Shown here in pieces: positions 49,274-58,553 of a stretch of DNA of 64,000 nt. The position numbers and the translations under genes were made by a program. Numbering within the stretch: position 1 is the stretch's first letter; each line of letters opens with the position of its first letter. This DNA is from Microbacterium croceum (GTDB lineage Bacteria; Actinomycetota; Actinomycetes; Actinomycetales; Microbacteriaceae): the NCBI RefSeq assembly GCF_023091245.1, contig NZ_JAHWXN010000001.1:868001-932000 (forward strand). The letters are read 5' to 3'. The notes beneath the pieces were generated by a model that searched no databases, was not told where the DNA came from, and saw nothing but the letters and a program-made list of their open reading frames with translations.

Positions 49274-49326
49274 GCTCTCCACGGTAGTCGTGCGACGGCG
49301 ACCGTCGGAGCCGTGTGGATGCTGTG

Positions 49327-49368
49327 CTGCCGCCTGCCGCCTGCCACCTGCCGCCTGCCGCCTGCCGG
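49327..49368. repeat. Heptanucleotide tandem repeat (CTGCCGC)x6
   Basis: Six consecutive 7-base units: CTGCCGC, CTGCCGC, CTGCCAC, CTGCCGC, CTGCCGC, CTGCCGG, in the 177-base gap between the divergent FUSC (49273) and DUF998 (49451) genes. Seven-base units can change copy number by slippage and alter promoter spacing; no frame of a supported gene crosses it. Confidence 0.9.
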
Positions 49369-49450
49369 TGGCGGTCGGTCCTGCGCTCGGCGTGGCGGGT
49401 GTGCTGCATCGCGGCGAGGGCGGATGCCGACGTCGGAGCCGCGTGCTTGC

Positions 49451-50515
49451 ATGGGGCACATGGAGCAGCAGTATCGACTGCAGGGCGAGGCCAGGGCGGT
49501 CTGGGCGACGGCGATCTGCTTCGTGCTCGGCACGCTCGCGGGCATGGTGCTGCTGGCCGGTGAGCCGCGACCTCTGACGGGGAACGGCGGGCTTGCGCTC
49601 CCTGCCGCCTCGATCGCCGGGGTGATCGCGGCTGCGGCCTTCGTCATCAGCACCCGGATGCATCGACGAGGCGAGACCGTGCCGATGCCCCGCTGGCAGG
49701 CCGTCGTCTCTGACGTGTCGGCGATCGCGCTCACCATCGCATTCGGCGCGGTCACCGCGATGGGGGTGCTGCTGGCGACGGAGGTCCTGGCGGTCGGACT
49801 GCGTGGACTCGAACTCGGCGCGCTCGGCGGGGGCCTGCTGGCCGGGGTCGCGGCGGCGGTGGGCGGAAGGTTCGCGTTCGGCGCCGGGATCGGGCTGCGT
49901 ACCGCCGACCTCGCAGGTCTCCTGTCCGGGTACCTCGTGATCGGCACGCTGTTCGCGATGGTCACCGCCGCCGATCCGCGGTGGTGGGAGCGGAACTTCT
50001 CGCAGCTGGGCGGCGGGGCGGGCTCCTGGGCGTTCAACGGCACACTCGTGATCGCCGGGCTGCTGGTCGCGACAGTGGGCTCGTACATCGGGCGCGACCT
50101 GCACCGGGCGATGGGTGATGGTGCACTGCGGCGCATCGCCGGCATCGTGGCGGTGTGGGCGGCCACCGGGATCGCGCTCGCCGCGGTCGGGCTGCTGCCG
50201 TTGCACCGGGTGCCGATCGGGCACGACATCGCGGCGTTCGCGACGCTCGTGCTGTTCGGGGTGGCGATGGTGGCCACGGCGACGACGGTGCCCGATCGTC
50301 CGAGAGCGCTGGTGATCACGACGGCGGGTGTCGTGCTGCTGGTGGTCGTGGCGGTCGTGCTGTGCTTCGGATTCGCACTGTTCTCCGTGACGGCGCTCGA
50401 GGCGATCGTGGTCGGCCTCGGCCTGCTGTGGATGACCACGCTGGTGCGCGTGCTCGCGATCGTGGTCCCGGGCGCATCCCGCCCGTCGGCCCGTGTCACG
50501 CTGCGGCGGGCCTGA
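49451..50515 (+). CDS. DUF998 family membrane protein
   Basis: 354 residues from ATG 49451 (ATG 49460, giving MEQQYRLQGE, is equally possible). About eight membrane segments: VWATAICFVLGTLAGMVLLA, ALPAASIAGVIAAAAFVIS, AIALTIAFGAVTAMGVLLAT, GSWAFNGTLVIAGLLVATVG (the DUF998 signature SWAFN), then VLLVVVAVVLCFGFALFSVT. Unknown transport or sensory role. Divergent from the FUSC gene across the CTGCCGC repeat. A longer in-phase frame begins within that repeat and is not used. Confidence 0.78.
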   Translation: MGHMEQQYRLQGEARAVWATAICFVLGTLAGMVLLAGEPRPLTGNGGLALPAASIAGVIAAAAFVISTRMHRRGETVPMPRWQAVVSDVSAIALTIAFGAVTAMGVLLATEVLAVGLRGLELGALGGGLLAGVAAAVGGRFAFGAGIGLRTADLAGLLSGYLVIGTLFAMVTAADPRWWERNFSQLGGGAGSWAFNGTLVIAGLLVATVGSYIGRDLHRAMGDGALRRIAGIVAVWAATGIALAAVGLLPLHRVPIGHDIAAFATLVLFGVAMVATATTVPDRPRALVITTAGVVLLVVVAVVLCFGFALFSVTALEAIVVGLGLLWMTTLVRVLAIVVPGASRPSARVTLRRA

Positions 50516-50631
50516 GCGTTGCGACGGATGCCCGCAGCGGGGCCACGCGCCGAAGATAGGTAATCCGTCCGATGTGGACGGGGTGCCTCAGAGCGGAGTG
50601 TAGGGATATCGCACACCGTCGAGGAGAAGTC

Positions 50632-50892
50632 ATGTACGAGCACCCGTATCTCAGCTACCAGGTCACCGAGTTCGAGCGCGAGGAGTTGGTGCGCGCGGCC
50701 GAGCGGCGTCGACTGCTGATCGAACGCGCGGACCAGATCGTGCCGCGTCAGGTCGGAGCAGTGCGTGGGGCGGTGCGCCGGATGCTCGGGCGCACCGGCA
50801 CGGCGGCGGATGCCGTGACCGCGCGAGCGGCTGCCGGGTCGTCGGTCGAGCGCCGTCCCTCCGGCTCCTGCGAGCCGCTGACCGCCCGGTGA
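50632..50892 (+). CDS. Small basic hypothetical protein
   Basis: 86 residues with a strong GAGGAGAAGTC site before the ATG. N-terminal [20 protein letters not shown], then [16 protein letters not shown] and a basic, Ala/Arg-rich C-terminus. The first 30 residues look like a short helix that might bind a partner; similar small proteins occur beside membrane or regulator genes in actinobacteria. Its stop overlaps the GTG of the LuxR gene (GTGA), so they may be co-translated. Confidence 0.65.
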   Translation: MYEHPYLSYQVTEFEREELVRAAERRRLLIERADQIVPRQVGAVRGAVRRMLGRTGTAADAVTARAAAGSSVERRPSGSCEPLTAR

Positions 50893-53876
50893 GCCCGGCG
50901 ATCCCGACCCCGCGGGGCCGCCAGGCGACCGCCGCGGACAGCGCTCCGGATGTCGGTGAGGAGTGGGAGCATGAATCCATGTCCTCGTTCGGGTCCAGCT
51001 CCGCGATGGTCGGTCGCGACGCCGATCTCGCGCTCGTGCACCGCGGATTCGGCAATGCCGTCGACGGAACGCCGGCCGCGCTCCTCGTCGAGGGGGAGGC
51101 CGGTATCGGCAAGTCACGGCTGCTGCGCGAATTCGCGGCCGAGGTCGCCGATCGGGCCGACGTGCACGTCGGGTGGTGCCTCGACCTCGGGCCCGCGCGC
51201 ACGCCCTACGGCCCGCTCACCGGCATCCTGCGCTCGCTCGTCTCCGCCGTCGGCGCCGACGAGGTGCGTGAGGCGGTGGGGGTGGGCGCCGAGGCGCTCG
51301 GCATGCTGCTGCCCGAACTGGTGGCGGTGCCGAGCGAGCGCGAGCGCACGAGCCCCGAACGGCTCCGCGACGCGATCGCCACACTCATCGAGACGGCGGC
51401 GTCCCGCGCCCCGCAGGTGCTCATCGTGGAAGATCTGCACTGGGCGGACGAGTCGACGCTCGCGATCCTCTCCTTCCTGCTGCGCACCCTCACGCGGGGA
51501 CGGGTGCTCCTGCTTCTCAGCTGCCGCACCGACGATGTGCGTCGTGGCGATGCGGTCAGCAGGTTCATCGCCGAGGCCACCAGGGCGCGGCTGCTCGAGC
51601 GCATCGCTCTGCGGCGCCTCGAGGCGGATGCGGTGCGCACCCTCGCCGAGCAGATCACCGGCCATCCGCTGAGCGAGGTCGCGTTGGAGCGCGTGCAGGA
51701 GCGCGCCGAGGGCGTCCCGTTCTTCGTCGAGGAGATCGCCGGGTGCACGGCGGGTCCGCTGCCCGACGGTCTGCGCGACATCCTGCTCGCGCGGTTCGAC
51801 CGTCTCGGCGACGATGCGCGGCGGGTGGTGCAGGTCGCATCGGGGGCGGAGCGTCCGCTCGCGCATCCCCTGCTCCTGCGCCTCGCCGACCTCCCGGAGG
51901 AGCGGCTCGACGATGCGCTCCGTGAGGCGATGAGCAGCGGCATCCTCGTGATCTCCGACGACCTGTATCGGTTCCGGCATGCGCTGCTGCGCGAAGCCGT
52001 GCACGCCGATCTGCTGCCGGGAGAGCGGTCGAGGCTCCACCGCTCCTACGCCGAGACGCTCGAGGCGCACAGCGACGACACCGAGAGTGGCGATGCCGCG
52101 GCGCTGGCATACCACTGGCAGCTCGCCAAAGACGAGCGTCGCGCCCTGATCGCCGCGGTCGAGGCGATGCGTCACGCCAAGGCGCGGTTCGCATTCGGCA
52201 CGGCCGCCCGGTTCGGCGAGCTCGCCCTCGACCTGTGGCCGCAGGTGCCCGATGCGGCGGACGCGGCGCGCGTCACGCACCTCGAACTGCTCCACACGCT
52301 CGGGTCGATCCTTCGCAATGCGGGCGATGGCGAACGGGCGCTCACCGTCGCGAATCTCGCACTCGACGAGGTCGACACCGCGACGGTCGACCCGCGACTG
52401 CATGCCCGCCTGCTCCGTAACAAGGCGCTGTACCTGGTGAACCTCGGTCGCGCCGGGGCGATCCCGCTGCTGCAGCAGGCGCTCGCGATCCTCGACGGGA
52501 AAGTCGACGACGAGCGCGACGACGACGGGCTCGTCACCGCAGAGCGCGTCGACGATGACGGGCTGAGGGCCGAACTGCTGAACCAGCTGGCCAGCCGGCG
52601 CATGATCGCGGGCGACCGGGCGGAGGCGATCGCGATCGCCACCGAAGCCGCGGAGTTCGCCGCCCGCGCGCACTCCGACGATCAGCTCTCGATCGCCGCG
52701 AACGTGCGAGGTGCGTCGCGGGCTCATCTCGGCGACATCGAGGGTGGCGTCCGCGAGTATGCGCTCGCCCGCGACCTCGCCCGTGGTTCCACGGCCGAGA
52801 TGCGCTACCGGGTCAACTACTCCGACCTCCTGGGTCTGCTCGGCCGCTACCGCGAGGCGCTGCTGCTCGCGGAGGAGGGTCTCGCCCGCGCGCGCGTGCT
52901 CGGAGTGGAGCGCACGTCGGGATCGATCATGGCGCAGAACATGGCCGTGCCGCTGCTCGAGCGCGGCGAGATCGACCGCGTCGAGCAGATGCTCTCGCGC
53001 GACTTCATGCAGGGCACGCTGCGGGTGTTCCGTATGTACGCGACCATGACGTGGGTGCGTGTGCTGGCGTGGCGAGGAAGGTCAGCCGAGGCGGCAGATG
53101 CGATGCGCGAATGGCTTCCCGCGTTCCGGGAGACCGGCGCCGTCGAACGGCAGATCTGGTACGACGGGGTGGTGATGGCCGTCGCGGTGGCCGAGAGCGC
53201 CGGAGACCCACGCGGAGCGCTCGCCGCGATCCTCGCGATGATCGACGACGACGGTCCCGTGCTGCTGCACCAGCGCCGGCTGCTGCTGCAGGCGGGGGCG
53301 ATCATCGCGCAGCTGCGGGCCGCAGGAGACGATGTGGCCGCGGCCTCTCGTGCGGTCGCTGCGGCGTGGGCCGCGCAGTCGGCGCCGTTGCGGGGCGGCG
53401 CCTGGTCGGTGATCCTCGACGCGCTGCTCGTGCCGACGGCAGAGGCGCTCGATGAGGCGATCGCCCTGGCGGACGGAGAAGACGTGCCGGTCACGTTCCG
53501 TGTCGTCAGCCGTATCGAGCGCGCGCGGCTGCTCGTGCACGCCGGCCAGCGCGCAACGGCCGCACCGCTGCTGGCAGATGCCGAGAGGATCGCCGACGAG
53601 CTCGGTCACGTGCAGCTGCAGGCCGCGGTCGCGGAGTTCGCCACGGCGGCCGGGCTGCGGGCGGGAGATGTCGATGAGTCCGCACTCCTCACCGCCCGCG
53701 AGCGCCAAGTGCTGACGCTCGTCGCCGAGGGGCTCAGCAATCGCCAGATCGGGGAGCGGCTGTTCATCAGCGTGAAGACCGTGAGCGTGCACGTCTCGGC
53801 GGTGCTGCGCAAGCTCGGGGTGAGCACGCGCACCGAGGCGGCGCTGGCGGCCCGCGCTTCCCGCGTGCTGTCGTGA
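50889..53876 (+). CDS. Large ATP-binding LuxR (LAL-type) transcriptional regulator
   Basis: 995 residues from GTG 50889 (an ATG at 50979 with GGGAG upstream would give 965). Walker A GEAGIGKS (69-76), Walker [14 protein letters not shown], then [11 protein letters not shown], a long TPR-like helical middle ([40 protein letters not shown]) and a C-terminal Lux[24 protein letters not shown] / [23 protein letters not shown]/MalT-type activators couple a ligand signal through ATP to transcription; target unknown. Followed by the cold-shock gene after 289 bases. Confidence 0.92.
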   Translation: MSPAIPTPRGRQATAADSAPDVGEEWEHESMSSFGSSSAMVGRDADLALVHRGFGNAVDGTPAALLVEGEAGIGKSRLLREFAAEVADRADVHVGWCLDLGPARTPYGPLTGILRSLVSAVGADEVREAVGVGAEALGMLLPELVAVPSERERTSPERLRDAIATLIETAASRAPQVLIVEDLHWADESTLAILSFLLRTLTRGRVLLLLSCRTDDVRRGDAVSRFIAEATRARLLERIALRRLEADAVRTLAEQITGHPLSEVALERVQERAEGVPFFVEEIAGCTAGPLPDGLRDILLARFDRLGDDARRVVQVASGAERPLAHPLLLRLADLPEERLDDALREAMSSGILVISDDLYRFRHALLREAVHADLLPGERSRLHRSYAETLEAHSDDTESGDAAALAYHWQLAKDERRALIAAVEAMRHAKARFAFGTAARFGELALDLWPQVPDAADAARVTHLELLHTLGSILRNAGDGERALTVANLALDEVDTATVDPRLHARLLRNKALYLVNLGRAGAIPLLQQALAILDGKVDDERDDDGLVTAERVDDDGLRAELLNQLASRRMIAGDRAEAIAIATEAAEFAARAHSDDQLSIAANVRGASRAHLGDIEGGVREYALARDLARGSTAEMRYRVNYSDLLGLLGRYREALLLAEEGLARARVLGVERTSGSIMAQNMAVPLLERGEIDRVEQMLSRDFMQGTLRVFRMYATMTWVRVLAWRGRSAEAADAMREWLPAFRETGAVERQIWYDGVVMAVAVAESAGDPRGALAAILAMIDDDGPVLLHQRRLLLQAGAIIAQLRAAGDDVAAASRAVAAAWAAQSAPLRGGAWSVILDALLVPTAEALDEAIALADGEDVPVTFRVVSRIERARLLVHAGQRATAAPLLADAERIADELGHVQLQAAVAEFATAAGLRAGDVDESALLTARERQVLTLVAEGLSNRQIGERLFISVKTVSVHVSAVLRKLGVSTRTEAALAARASRVLS

Positions 53877-54165
53877 GCCGGGTGTGGCGCGCTCCGGAAT
53901 TCGGGGGCGCACGACCGCGGACGGCGTGGTACGGTTGGCAACGTGCCTCTTCCTGGAGGCGTCATTCATCACCGGCCCGCGAACGCTTGCTGCGACGTGT
54001 GTGGCCCGACATCTGGATCCGAATTCTGCGCCGATCGGTTCGGCACGGATCCCCTGAAAATCTCGCCCCTTCATTCGAAGGCGGCTCACTCGTATCCTCC
54101 GGTTGTTCCGGGGCGATGCACAAGCCGTGTAAAACAGCGGCTAGTTCAACAGAAAGAAGAAACAC
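53877..54165 (+). other. Long untranslated leader of the cold-shock gene (possible RNA thermoswitch)
   Basis: 289 bases between the LuxR stop and the csp ATG contain no gene I can support. Cold-shock genes usually carry a long structured 5' leader, and an AG-rich GAAAGAAGAAACAC precedes the ATG. A frame over 53943-54230 (cysteine-rich, CCDVCGP) exists but continues into csp out of phase and is not counted as a gene. No promoter could be placed with confidence. Confidence 0.35.
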
Positions 54166-54369
54166 ATGGCCACTGGCACTGTGAAATGGTTCAACGCGGA
54201 AAAGGGCTTCGGCTTCATCGCTCCCGATGACGGCTCCGACGACCTGTTCGCCCACTACTCGGCGATCACGGGCTCGGGCTTCAAGGAGCTTCGCGAGAAC
54301 CAGAAGGTCGAATTCGACGCTGAGCGTGGCCCCAAGGGCATGCAGGCGGCGAACATCCGCGCACTCTGA
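54166..54369 (+). CDS. cspA: Cold-shock protein
   Basis: 67 residues, the standard size. Starts [20 protein letters not shown] (RNP1 KGFGFI) with RNP2-like DLFAHYSAI and ends [13 protein letters not shown]. Single OB-fold that binds single-stranded nucleic acid and opens RNA structure. Monocistronic with a hairpin terminator at 54388. The AT-rich codons relative to its neighbours fit a highly expressed gene. Confidence 0.97.
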   Translation: MATGTVKWFNAEKGFGFIAPDDGSDDLFAHYSAITGSGFKELRENQKVEFDAERGPKGMQAANIRAL

Positions 54370-54387
54370 GCGCGCACTGATCGTCCG

Positions 54388-54425
54388 GAAGCCGGTCGGG
54401 CCCCTTGTGGGTCCGGCCGGCTTCT
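54388..54425 (+). terminator. Hairpin terminator of cspA
   Basis: GAAGCCGG ... CCGGCTTC stem with an inner GGGCCC/GGGTCC paired stretch, starting 19 bases after the csp stop and followed by TGCGTTC. Confidence 0.7.
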
Positions 54426-54486
54426 GCGTTCCCTCCGGGAGTGGATGCGCGAGGAGAGGGGTCGGTAAGTCCAGACTCTTGGCTTA

Positions 54487-54531
54487 TTAGGGATGCCTAA
54501 CCATCTGTTAGATTAGGCCAGGCTTACCAAA
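54487..54531. promoter_or_regulatory. Two DtxR/IdeR-like iron boxes
   Basis: TTAGGGATGCCTAACCATC (54487-54505) and TTAGGCCAGGCTTACCAAA (54513-54531) each match the 19-base iron box TTAGGTTAGCCTAACCTAA at 13-14 positions. They lie 31-75 bases before the siderophore-binding protein gene, consistent with iron repression. Confidence 0.75.
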
Positions 54532-54561
54532 GCCTCACCCCCCCTCCATCCTCCGAAGGGA

Positions 54562-55602
54562 ATGCCTGTGCGCACCTCTCGACTTCTCGCCGCCGGCGTC
54601 GCCGCGGCGCTCGCCCTCAGCCTCACCGCGTGCGCGACCGCGTCGACCGGCGAAGACTCCGGCTCCGTCGGCGGCAACCCTGCCGATCCCTCCGCCTTTC
54701 CTGTCACGGTCGAGCACGTCTACGGCGAGACCACGATCACCGAGAAGCCCGAGCGCGTCACGACGATCGCCTGGGCGAACCACGAGGTGCCGTTGGCTCT
54801 CGGGATCGTCCCTGTGGGCATGAGCAAGGCCACCTGGGGTGACGACGATGACAACGGCGTGCTGCCCTGGGTCGAGGAGAAGCTCGACGAGCTGGGCGCC
54901 GACACCCCGGTGCTGTTCGACGAGACCGACGGCATCGACTACGAGGCTGTGGCCGACACCGAGCCCGACGTCATCCTCGCCGCGTACTCCGGTCTGACGC
55001 AGGAGGAGTACGACACCCTCTCCAAGATCGCCCCGGTCGTCGCCTACCCCAAGGTCGCATGGGGGACCTCGGTCGATGACATGATCGAGCTGAACTCGAA
55101 GGCGCTCGGCCTGGAGGCAGAGGGTCAGGCGCTGATCGAGGACCTGCACGCCGATTCCGCGGCGGCGCTCGAGGAGAACAGCATCCTCAAGGACAAGAAG
55201 GTCCTGTTCGCCTACGTCGACCCGACCGACCTCAGCCAGATCGGCTACTACACGGCGGTCGACACGCGCCCCGGCTTCCTGCACGACAACCTGGGGCTCC
55301 CGCTCCCGTCGATCGTCGAGGAGAACGCCGGCAGCGACCAGTTCTACCTCACGGTCAGCGCGGAAGAGGCCGACAAGTTCGCCGACGTCGACGTGTTCGT
55401 CACCTACGGAGACGACTCGCTCATCGCGACGCTGCAGGCCGACCCGCTGCTCTCCAAGATCCCGGCCATCGCCGAGGGCCGGATCGCGATCCTGCCCGAC
55501 GCCACCCCGGTCGCGGCATCCGCGAACCCCTCGCCGCTGTCGATCCCGTGGGGTCTGAGCGACTACCTGGCCCTTCTGGCCGCGCCGCTCGCGGCGAAGT
55601 GA
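54562..55602 (+). CDS. Iron-siderophore ABC transporter substrate-binding lipoprotein
   Basis: 346 residues, lipobox LTAC. Class III binding fold: TITEKPERVTTIAWANHEVP, GIVPVGMSKATWGDDDDNGV, EPDVILAAYSGLTQEEYDTL, and KVLFAYVDPTDLSQIGYYTA. Captures ferric siderophores (catecholate or hydroxamate not distinguishable) for the FecCD permeases encoded next. Iron-regulated through the boxes upstream. Confidence 0.93.
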   Translation: MPVRTSRLLAAGVAAALALSLTACATASTGEDSGSVGGNPADPSAFPVTVEHVYGETTITEKPERVTTIAWANHEVPLALGIVPVGMSKATWGDDDDNGVLPWVEEKLDELGADTPVLFDETDGIDYEAVADTEPDVILAAYSGLTQEEYDTLSKIAPVVAYPKVAWGTSVDDMIELNSKALGLEAEGQALIEDLHADSAAALEENSILKDKKVLFAYVDPTDLSQIGYYTAVDTRPGFLHDNLGLPLPSIVEENAGSDQFYLTVSAEEADKFADVDVFVTYGDDSLIATLQADPLLSKIPAIAEGRIAILPDATPVAASANPSPLSIPWGLSDYLALLAAPLAAK

Positions 55603-55633
55603 GCCTCGGCTCCCGCTCCGTGCACTGAACACA

Positions 55634-56677
55634 GTGGCCACCGTCACCGTTCCCACGCCGGGCACCGCAGATCTGCGGCGCCCGGCGTGGGCGCGTACCC
55701 TCTGGCTGCTGATCGGGCTGGGCGTGCTGCTCGTGCTCTGCGTGCTGTCGGTGTGCTTCGGCGTGCGCGCGGTGAGCATCGACGACATCTTCGCGGCTCT
55801 TGGCGGGCAGACCGACACGCTCGCCCAGGCGGCGATCGTCAAGAGGCTGCCGCGCACGGTGCTCGCTCTGCTGGTCGGCGCCGCTCTCGCGCTCTCCGGC
55901 GCCACCATGCAGGCCGTGACCCGCAACCCGATCGCCGACCCCGGCATCCTCGGGGTCTCGAACGGCGCCTCGCTCGCGGTCGTCCTCGGCATCGCGTTCC
56001 TGGGCCTCACGAACCCCTACGGACAGATGGCCTTCGCGATCGTCGGCGCTGCGATCGCCGCGACCTTCGTCTACACGGTCGGCTCGCTCGGCCGCGGGGG
56101 AGCGACACCTCTCAAGCTCGCGCTCGCGGGAGCGGCGACCTCTGCCGCCTTCGCCTCGCTCATCAGCGCGATCATGCTTCCCCGCGTCGACCTGCTGCAG
56201 ACGTTCCAGTCCTGGCAGATCGGCGGTGTCGGCGGCGCCGAGTGGCCGCGCATCGCTCTGACCGCGCCGGTGCTCGCGGTCGGTGCGCTCATCTGCGTCG
56301 CGAGCGCCCGCGGCATGAACTCCCTCGCGCTCGGCGACGATATGGCCAAGGGGCTGGGGGAGCACGTGTTCCGCACCCGCCTGATGTCGGCCCTGGGCGC
56401 CGTCATCCTCGCCGGAGCCGCGACCGCCATCGCCGGACCGATCGGTTTCGTCGGCCTGGTGATCCCGCACGTCTGCCGCCTGCTGATCGGCACCGACCAC
56501 CGCTGGCTGCTGCCGTTCTCCGCACTGGCCGGTGCGGCGCTCCTGCTCGCCAGCGACATCATCGGGCGCGTGATCGCGCCGTCGTCCGAGGAGATCCAGG
56601 TGGGCATCATCACCGCGATCGTCGGCGCCCCGTTCTTCATCTGGATCGTCCGCCGCCAGAAGGTGCGTGAACTGTGA
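55634..56677 (+). CDS. FecCD-family iron-siderophore permease
   Basis: 347 residues from GTG 55634. Multi-helix permease with RLPRTVLALLVGAALALSGA, TRNPIADPGILGVSNGASLA and, near the end, GLVIPHVCRLLIGTDHRWLL plus PSSEEIQVGIITAIVGAPFF, the FecCD signatures. Ten helices expected. Pairs with the next permease (GTGA overlap) and the ATPase. Confidence 0.95.
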   Translation: MATVTVPTPGTADLRRPAWARTLWLLIGLGVLLVLCVLSVCFGVRAVSIDDIFAALGGQTDTLAQAAIVKRLPRTVLALLVGAALALSGATMQAVTRNPIADPGILGVSNGASLAVVLGIAFLGLTNPYGQMAFAIVGAAIAATFVYTVGSLGRGGATPLKLALAGAATSAAFASLISAIMLPRVDLLQTFQSWQIGGVGGAEWPRIALTAPVLAVGALICVASARGMNSLALGDDMAKGLGEHVFRTRLMSALGAVILAGAATAIAGPIGFVGLVIPHVCRLLIGTDHRWLLPFSALAGAALLLASDIIGRVIAPSSEEIQVGIITAIVGAPFFIWIVRRQKVREL

Positions 56678-57756
56678 GCGCCCTGAAGCAGACCAGCGAG
56701 GCGCAACCGCCCGCGTCCGACGCCGCAGCGGCGAGCATCGCCGCGATCATCGCGGGTCGTCGTGCCCGCCACCGCCGCCACGGCATCGCCACCGTCGTGC
56801 TCGGCATCCTGCTGTTCGCTCTCTTCGCGGTCGCGCTCATGGTGGGCAACACGTTCTACACGCCGGACCAGATCATCCGGGTGATCCTCGGCGAGACGGT
56901 GCCGGGCGCCTCCTTCACGGTCGGCGAGCTGCGGCTGCCGCGCGCCGTGCTGGCGGTGCTCGCCGGGCTCGCGTTCGGGATCGCGGGCGTGTGCTTCCAG
57001 ACCCTGCTGCGCAACCCGCTCGCCTCCCCCGACATCATCGGCATCTCCGATGGTGCCGGTGCGGCGGCCGTGGTCGGCATCGTGGTGCTGTCGCTGAACG
57101 GACCCGTCGTCTCGCTGCTGGCCCTCGCCGGTGCGCTCCTCACCGCCGGGGTGATCTACCTGCTCTCGATCAAGGGCGGCTTCGCGGGCACCCGACTGAT
57201 CCTGATCGGCATCGGCGTCGCGGCCATGCTGCAGAGCGTCATCTCGTACCTGCTGTCGCGCGCCGCGAGCTGGGATATCCAGACGGCCATGCAGTGGCTC
57301 ACCGGCAGCCTGAACAACGCGTCGTGGGAGCGGGTGCTCCCGCTCGCGGTCGCCGCAGCGGTCGTCCTGCCGCTCATGCTCACGCAGGGCAGGGCCCTGG
57401 GGGCCCTGCAGCTGGGCGACGACTCGGCCTCCGGTCTCGGAGTGCGCGTGAATCGCACCAGGCTCCTGTTCATCCTGGGCGCCGTCACGCTGCTGGCCTT
57501 CGCCACGGCGGCCACCGGACCCATCGCCTTCGTCGCGTTCATGGCCGGGCCCATCGCCGCCCGCATCACGGGCCCCGGTGCGAACCTGCTGCTGCCGAGC
57601 GCATTCGTCGGCGCGGTGCTGGTGCTCGGCGGCGACCTGATCGGCCAGTTCGCGCTCGGCGCGCGTTACCCGGTCGGCGTCATCACCGGCGTGCTCGGCG
57701 CGCCCTACCTCATCTATCTGCTCATCCGCACCAACCGCACGGGGGGCTCGCTGTGA
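56674..57756 (+). CDS. FecCD-family iron-siderophore permease (second subunit)
   Basis: 360 residues from GTG 56674. A ~35-residue polar N-terminus precedes the helices. ELRLPRAVLAVLAGLAFGIA, LLRNPLASPDIIGISDGAGA, FMAGPIAARITGPGANLLLP and ARYPVGVITGVLGAPYLIYL match FecD-type permeases. Forms a heterodimeric channel with the previous protein. Its stop overlaps the GTG of the ATPase gene. Confidence 0.95.
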   Translation: MSALKQTSEAQPPASDAAAASIAAIIAGRRARHRRHGIATVVLGILLFALFAVALMVGNTFYTPDQIIRVILGETVPGASFTVGELRLPRAVLAVLAGLAFGIAGVCFQTLLRNPLASPDIIGISDGAGAAAVVGIVVLSLNGPVVSLLALAGALLTAGVIYLLSIKGGFAGTRLILIGIGVAAMLQSVISYLLSRAASWDIQTAMQWLTGSLNNASWERVLPLAVAAAVVLPLMLTQGRALGALQLGDDSASGLGVRVNRTRLLFILGAVTLLAFATAATGPIAFVAFMAGPIAARITGPGANLLLPSAFVGAVLVLGGDLIGQFALGARYPVGVITGVLGAPYLIYLLIRTNRTGGSL

Positions 57757-58553
57757 CCGTCTCGCACACGCTGTCGGCGGAGGGGGTCACCCTCTCCTAC
57801 GGCGACCGCACCATCATCGACACGCTCGATCTGCAGATCAGCCCCGGTAAGATCACCACGATCGTCGGGGCGAACGGATGCGGCAAGTCGACGCTGCTGC
57901 GCTCGCTCGCCCGGCTCCTGTCGCCCCGCACCGGACAGGTCGTGCTCGACGGCAAGTCGGTGCACGCGCGTCCGACCAAGGAGGTCGCGCGCATCCTCGG
58001 CCTGCTCCCGCAGTCGCCTGTCGCGCCGGAGGGCATCGCCGTGGCTGACCTGGTGGGCCGCGGCCGGCATCCGCATCAGAAGGTGCTCGCGCGGTGGAGC
58101 GCGCACGACTACGAGGTCGTGGCCGACGCGCTCGCGGCCACCGGCACCACCGAGCTCGCCGACCGCAGCGTCGACGAGCTCTCGGGCGGGCAGCGTCAGC
58201 GCGTGTGGATCGCGATGGCGCTCGCGCAGGAGACCGACATCCTGCTGCTGGACGAGCCGACCACGTTCCTCGACGTCGCGCACCAGGTCGAAGTGCTCGA
58301 TCTGCTCACCGACCTCAGCGTCTCGCGCGGCACGACCATCGTGATGGTGCTGCACGACCTCAACCTCGCCGCGCGCTACGCCGATGAACTCGTCGCCATG
58401 AAGGACGGGCGCGTGCACGCGATCGGCGCTCCGCAGGATGTCGTCACCGCTGCACTCGTCGAAGAGGTCTTCGGCCTCGCCAATCAGATCACCATCGACC
58501 CGGTCTCCGGCAAGCCGATGGTCACGCCCATCGGGAGGCATCATGTCCGCTGA
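57753..58553 (+). CDS. Iron-siderophore ABC transporter ATP-binding protein
   Basis: 266 residues from GTG 57753. Walker A GANGCGKST, Q-loop LLPQSP, signature LSGGQRQRVWIAMALAQ, Walker B ILLLDEPTTFLD and H-loop VLHDLNLAARYAD. FepC/FecE type. Drives the FecCD channel. The siderophore-interacting protein gene starts 11 bases before its stop. Confidence 0.96.
   Translation: MTVSHTLSAEGVTLSYGDRTIIDTLDLQISPGKITTIVGANGCGKSTLLRSLARLLSPRTGQVVLDGKSVHARPTKEVARILGLLPQSPVAPEGIAVADLVGRGRHPHQKVLARWSAHDYEVVADALAATGTTELADRSVDELSGGQRQRVWIAMALAQETDILLLDEPTTFLDVAHQVEVLDLLTDLSVSRGTTIVMVLHDLNLAARYADELVAMKDGRVHAIGAPQDVVTAALVEEVFGLANQITIDPVSGKPMVTPIGRHHVR

Noticed and set aside
48239..50224. Long minus-strand frame extending the FUSC protein upstream
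   Set aside because: The part beyond 49273 crosses the heptanucleotide repeat and lies antisense to the DUF998 gene; the FUSC start with GGAGAGC is at 49273.
53943..54230. Cysteine-rich frame (CCDVCGP) in the csp leader
   Set aside because: It runs into the csp gene out of phase, has no clear ribosome binding site, and cold-shock genes normally have long untranslated leaders here.
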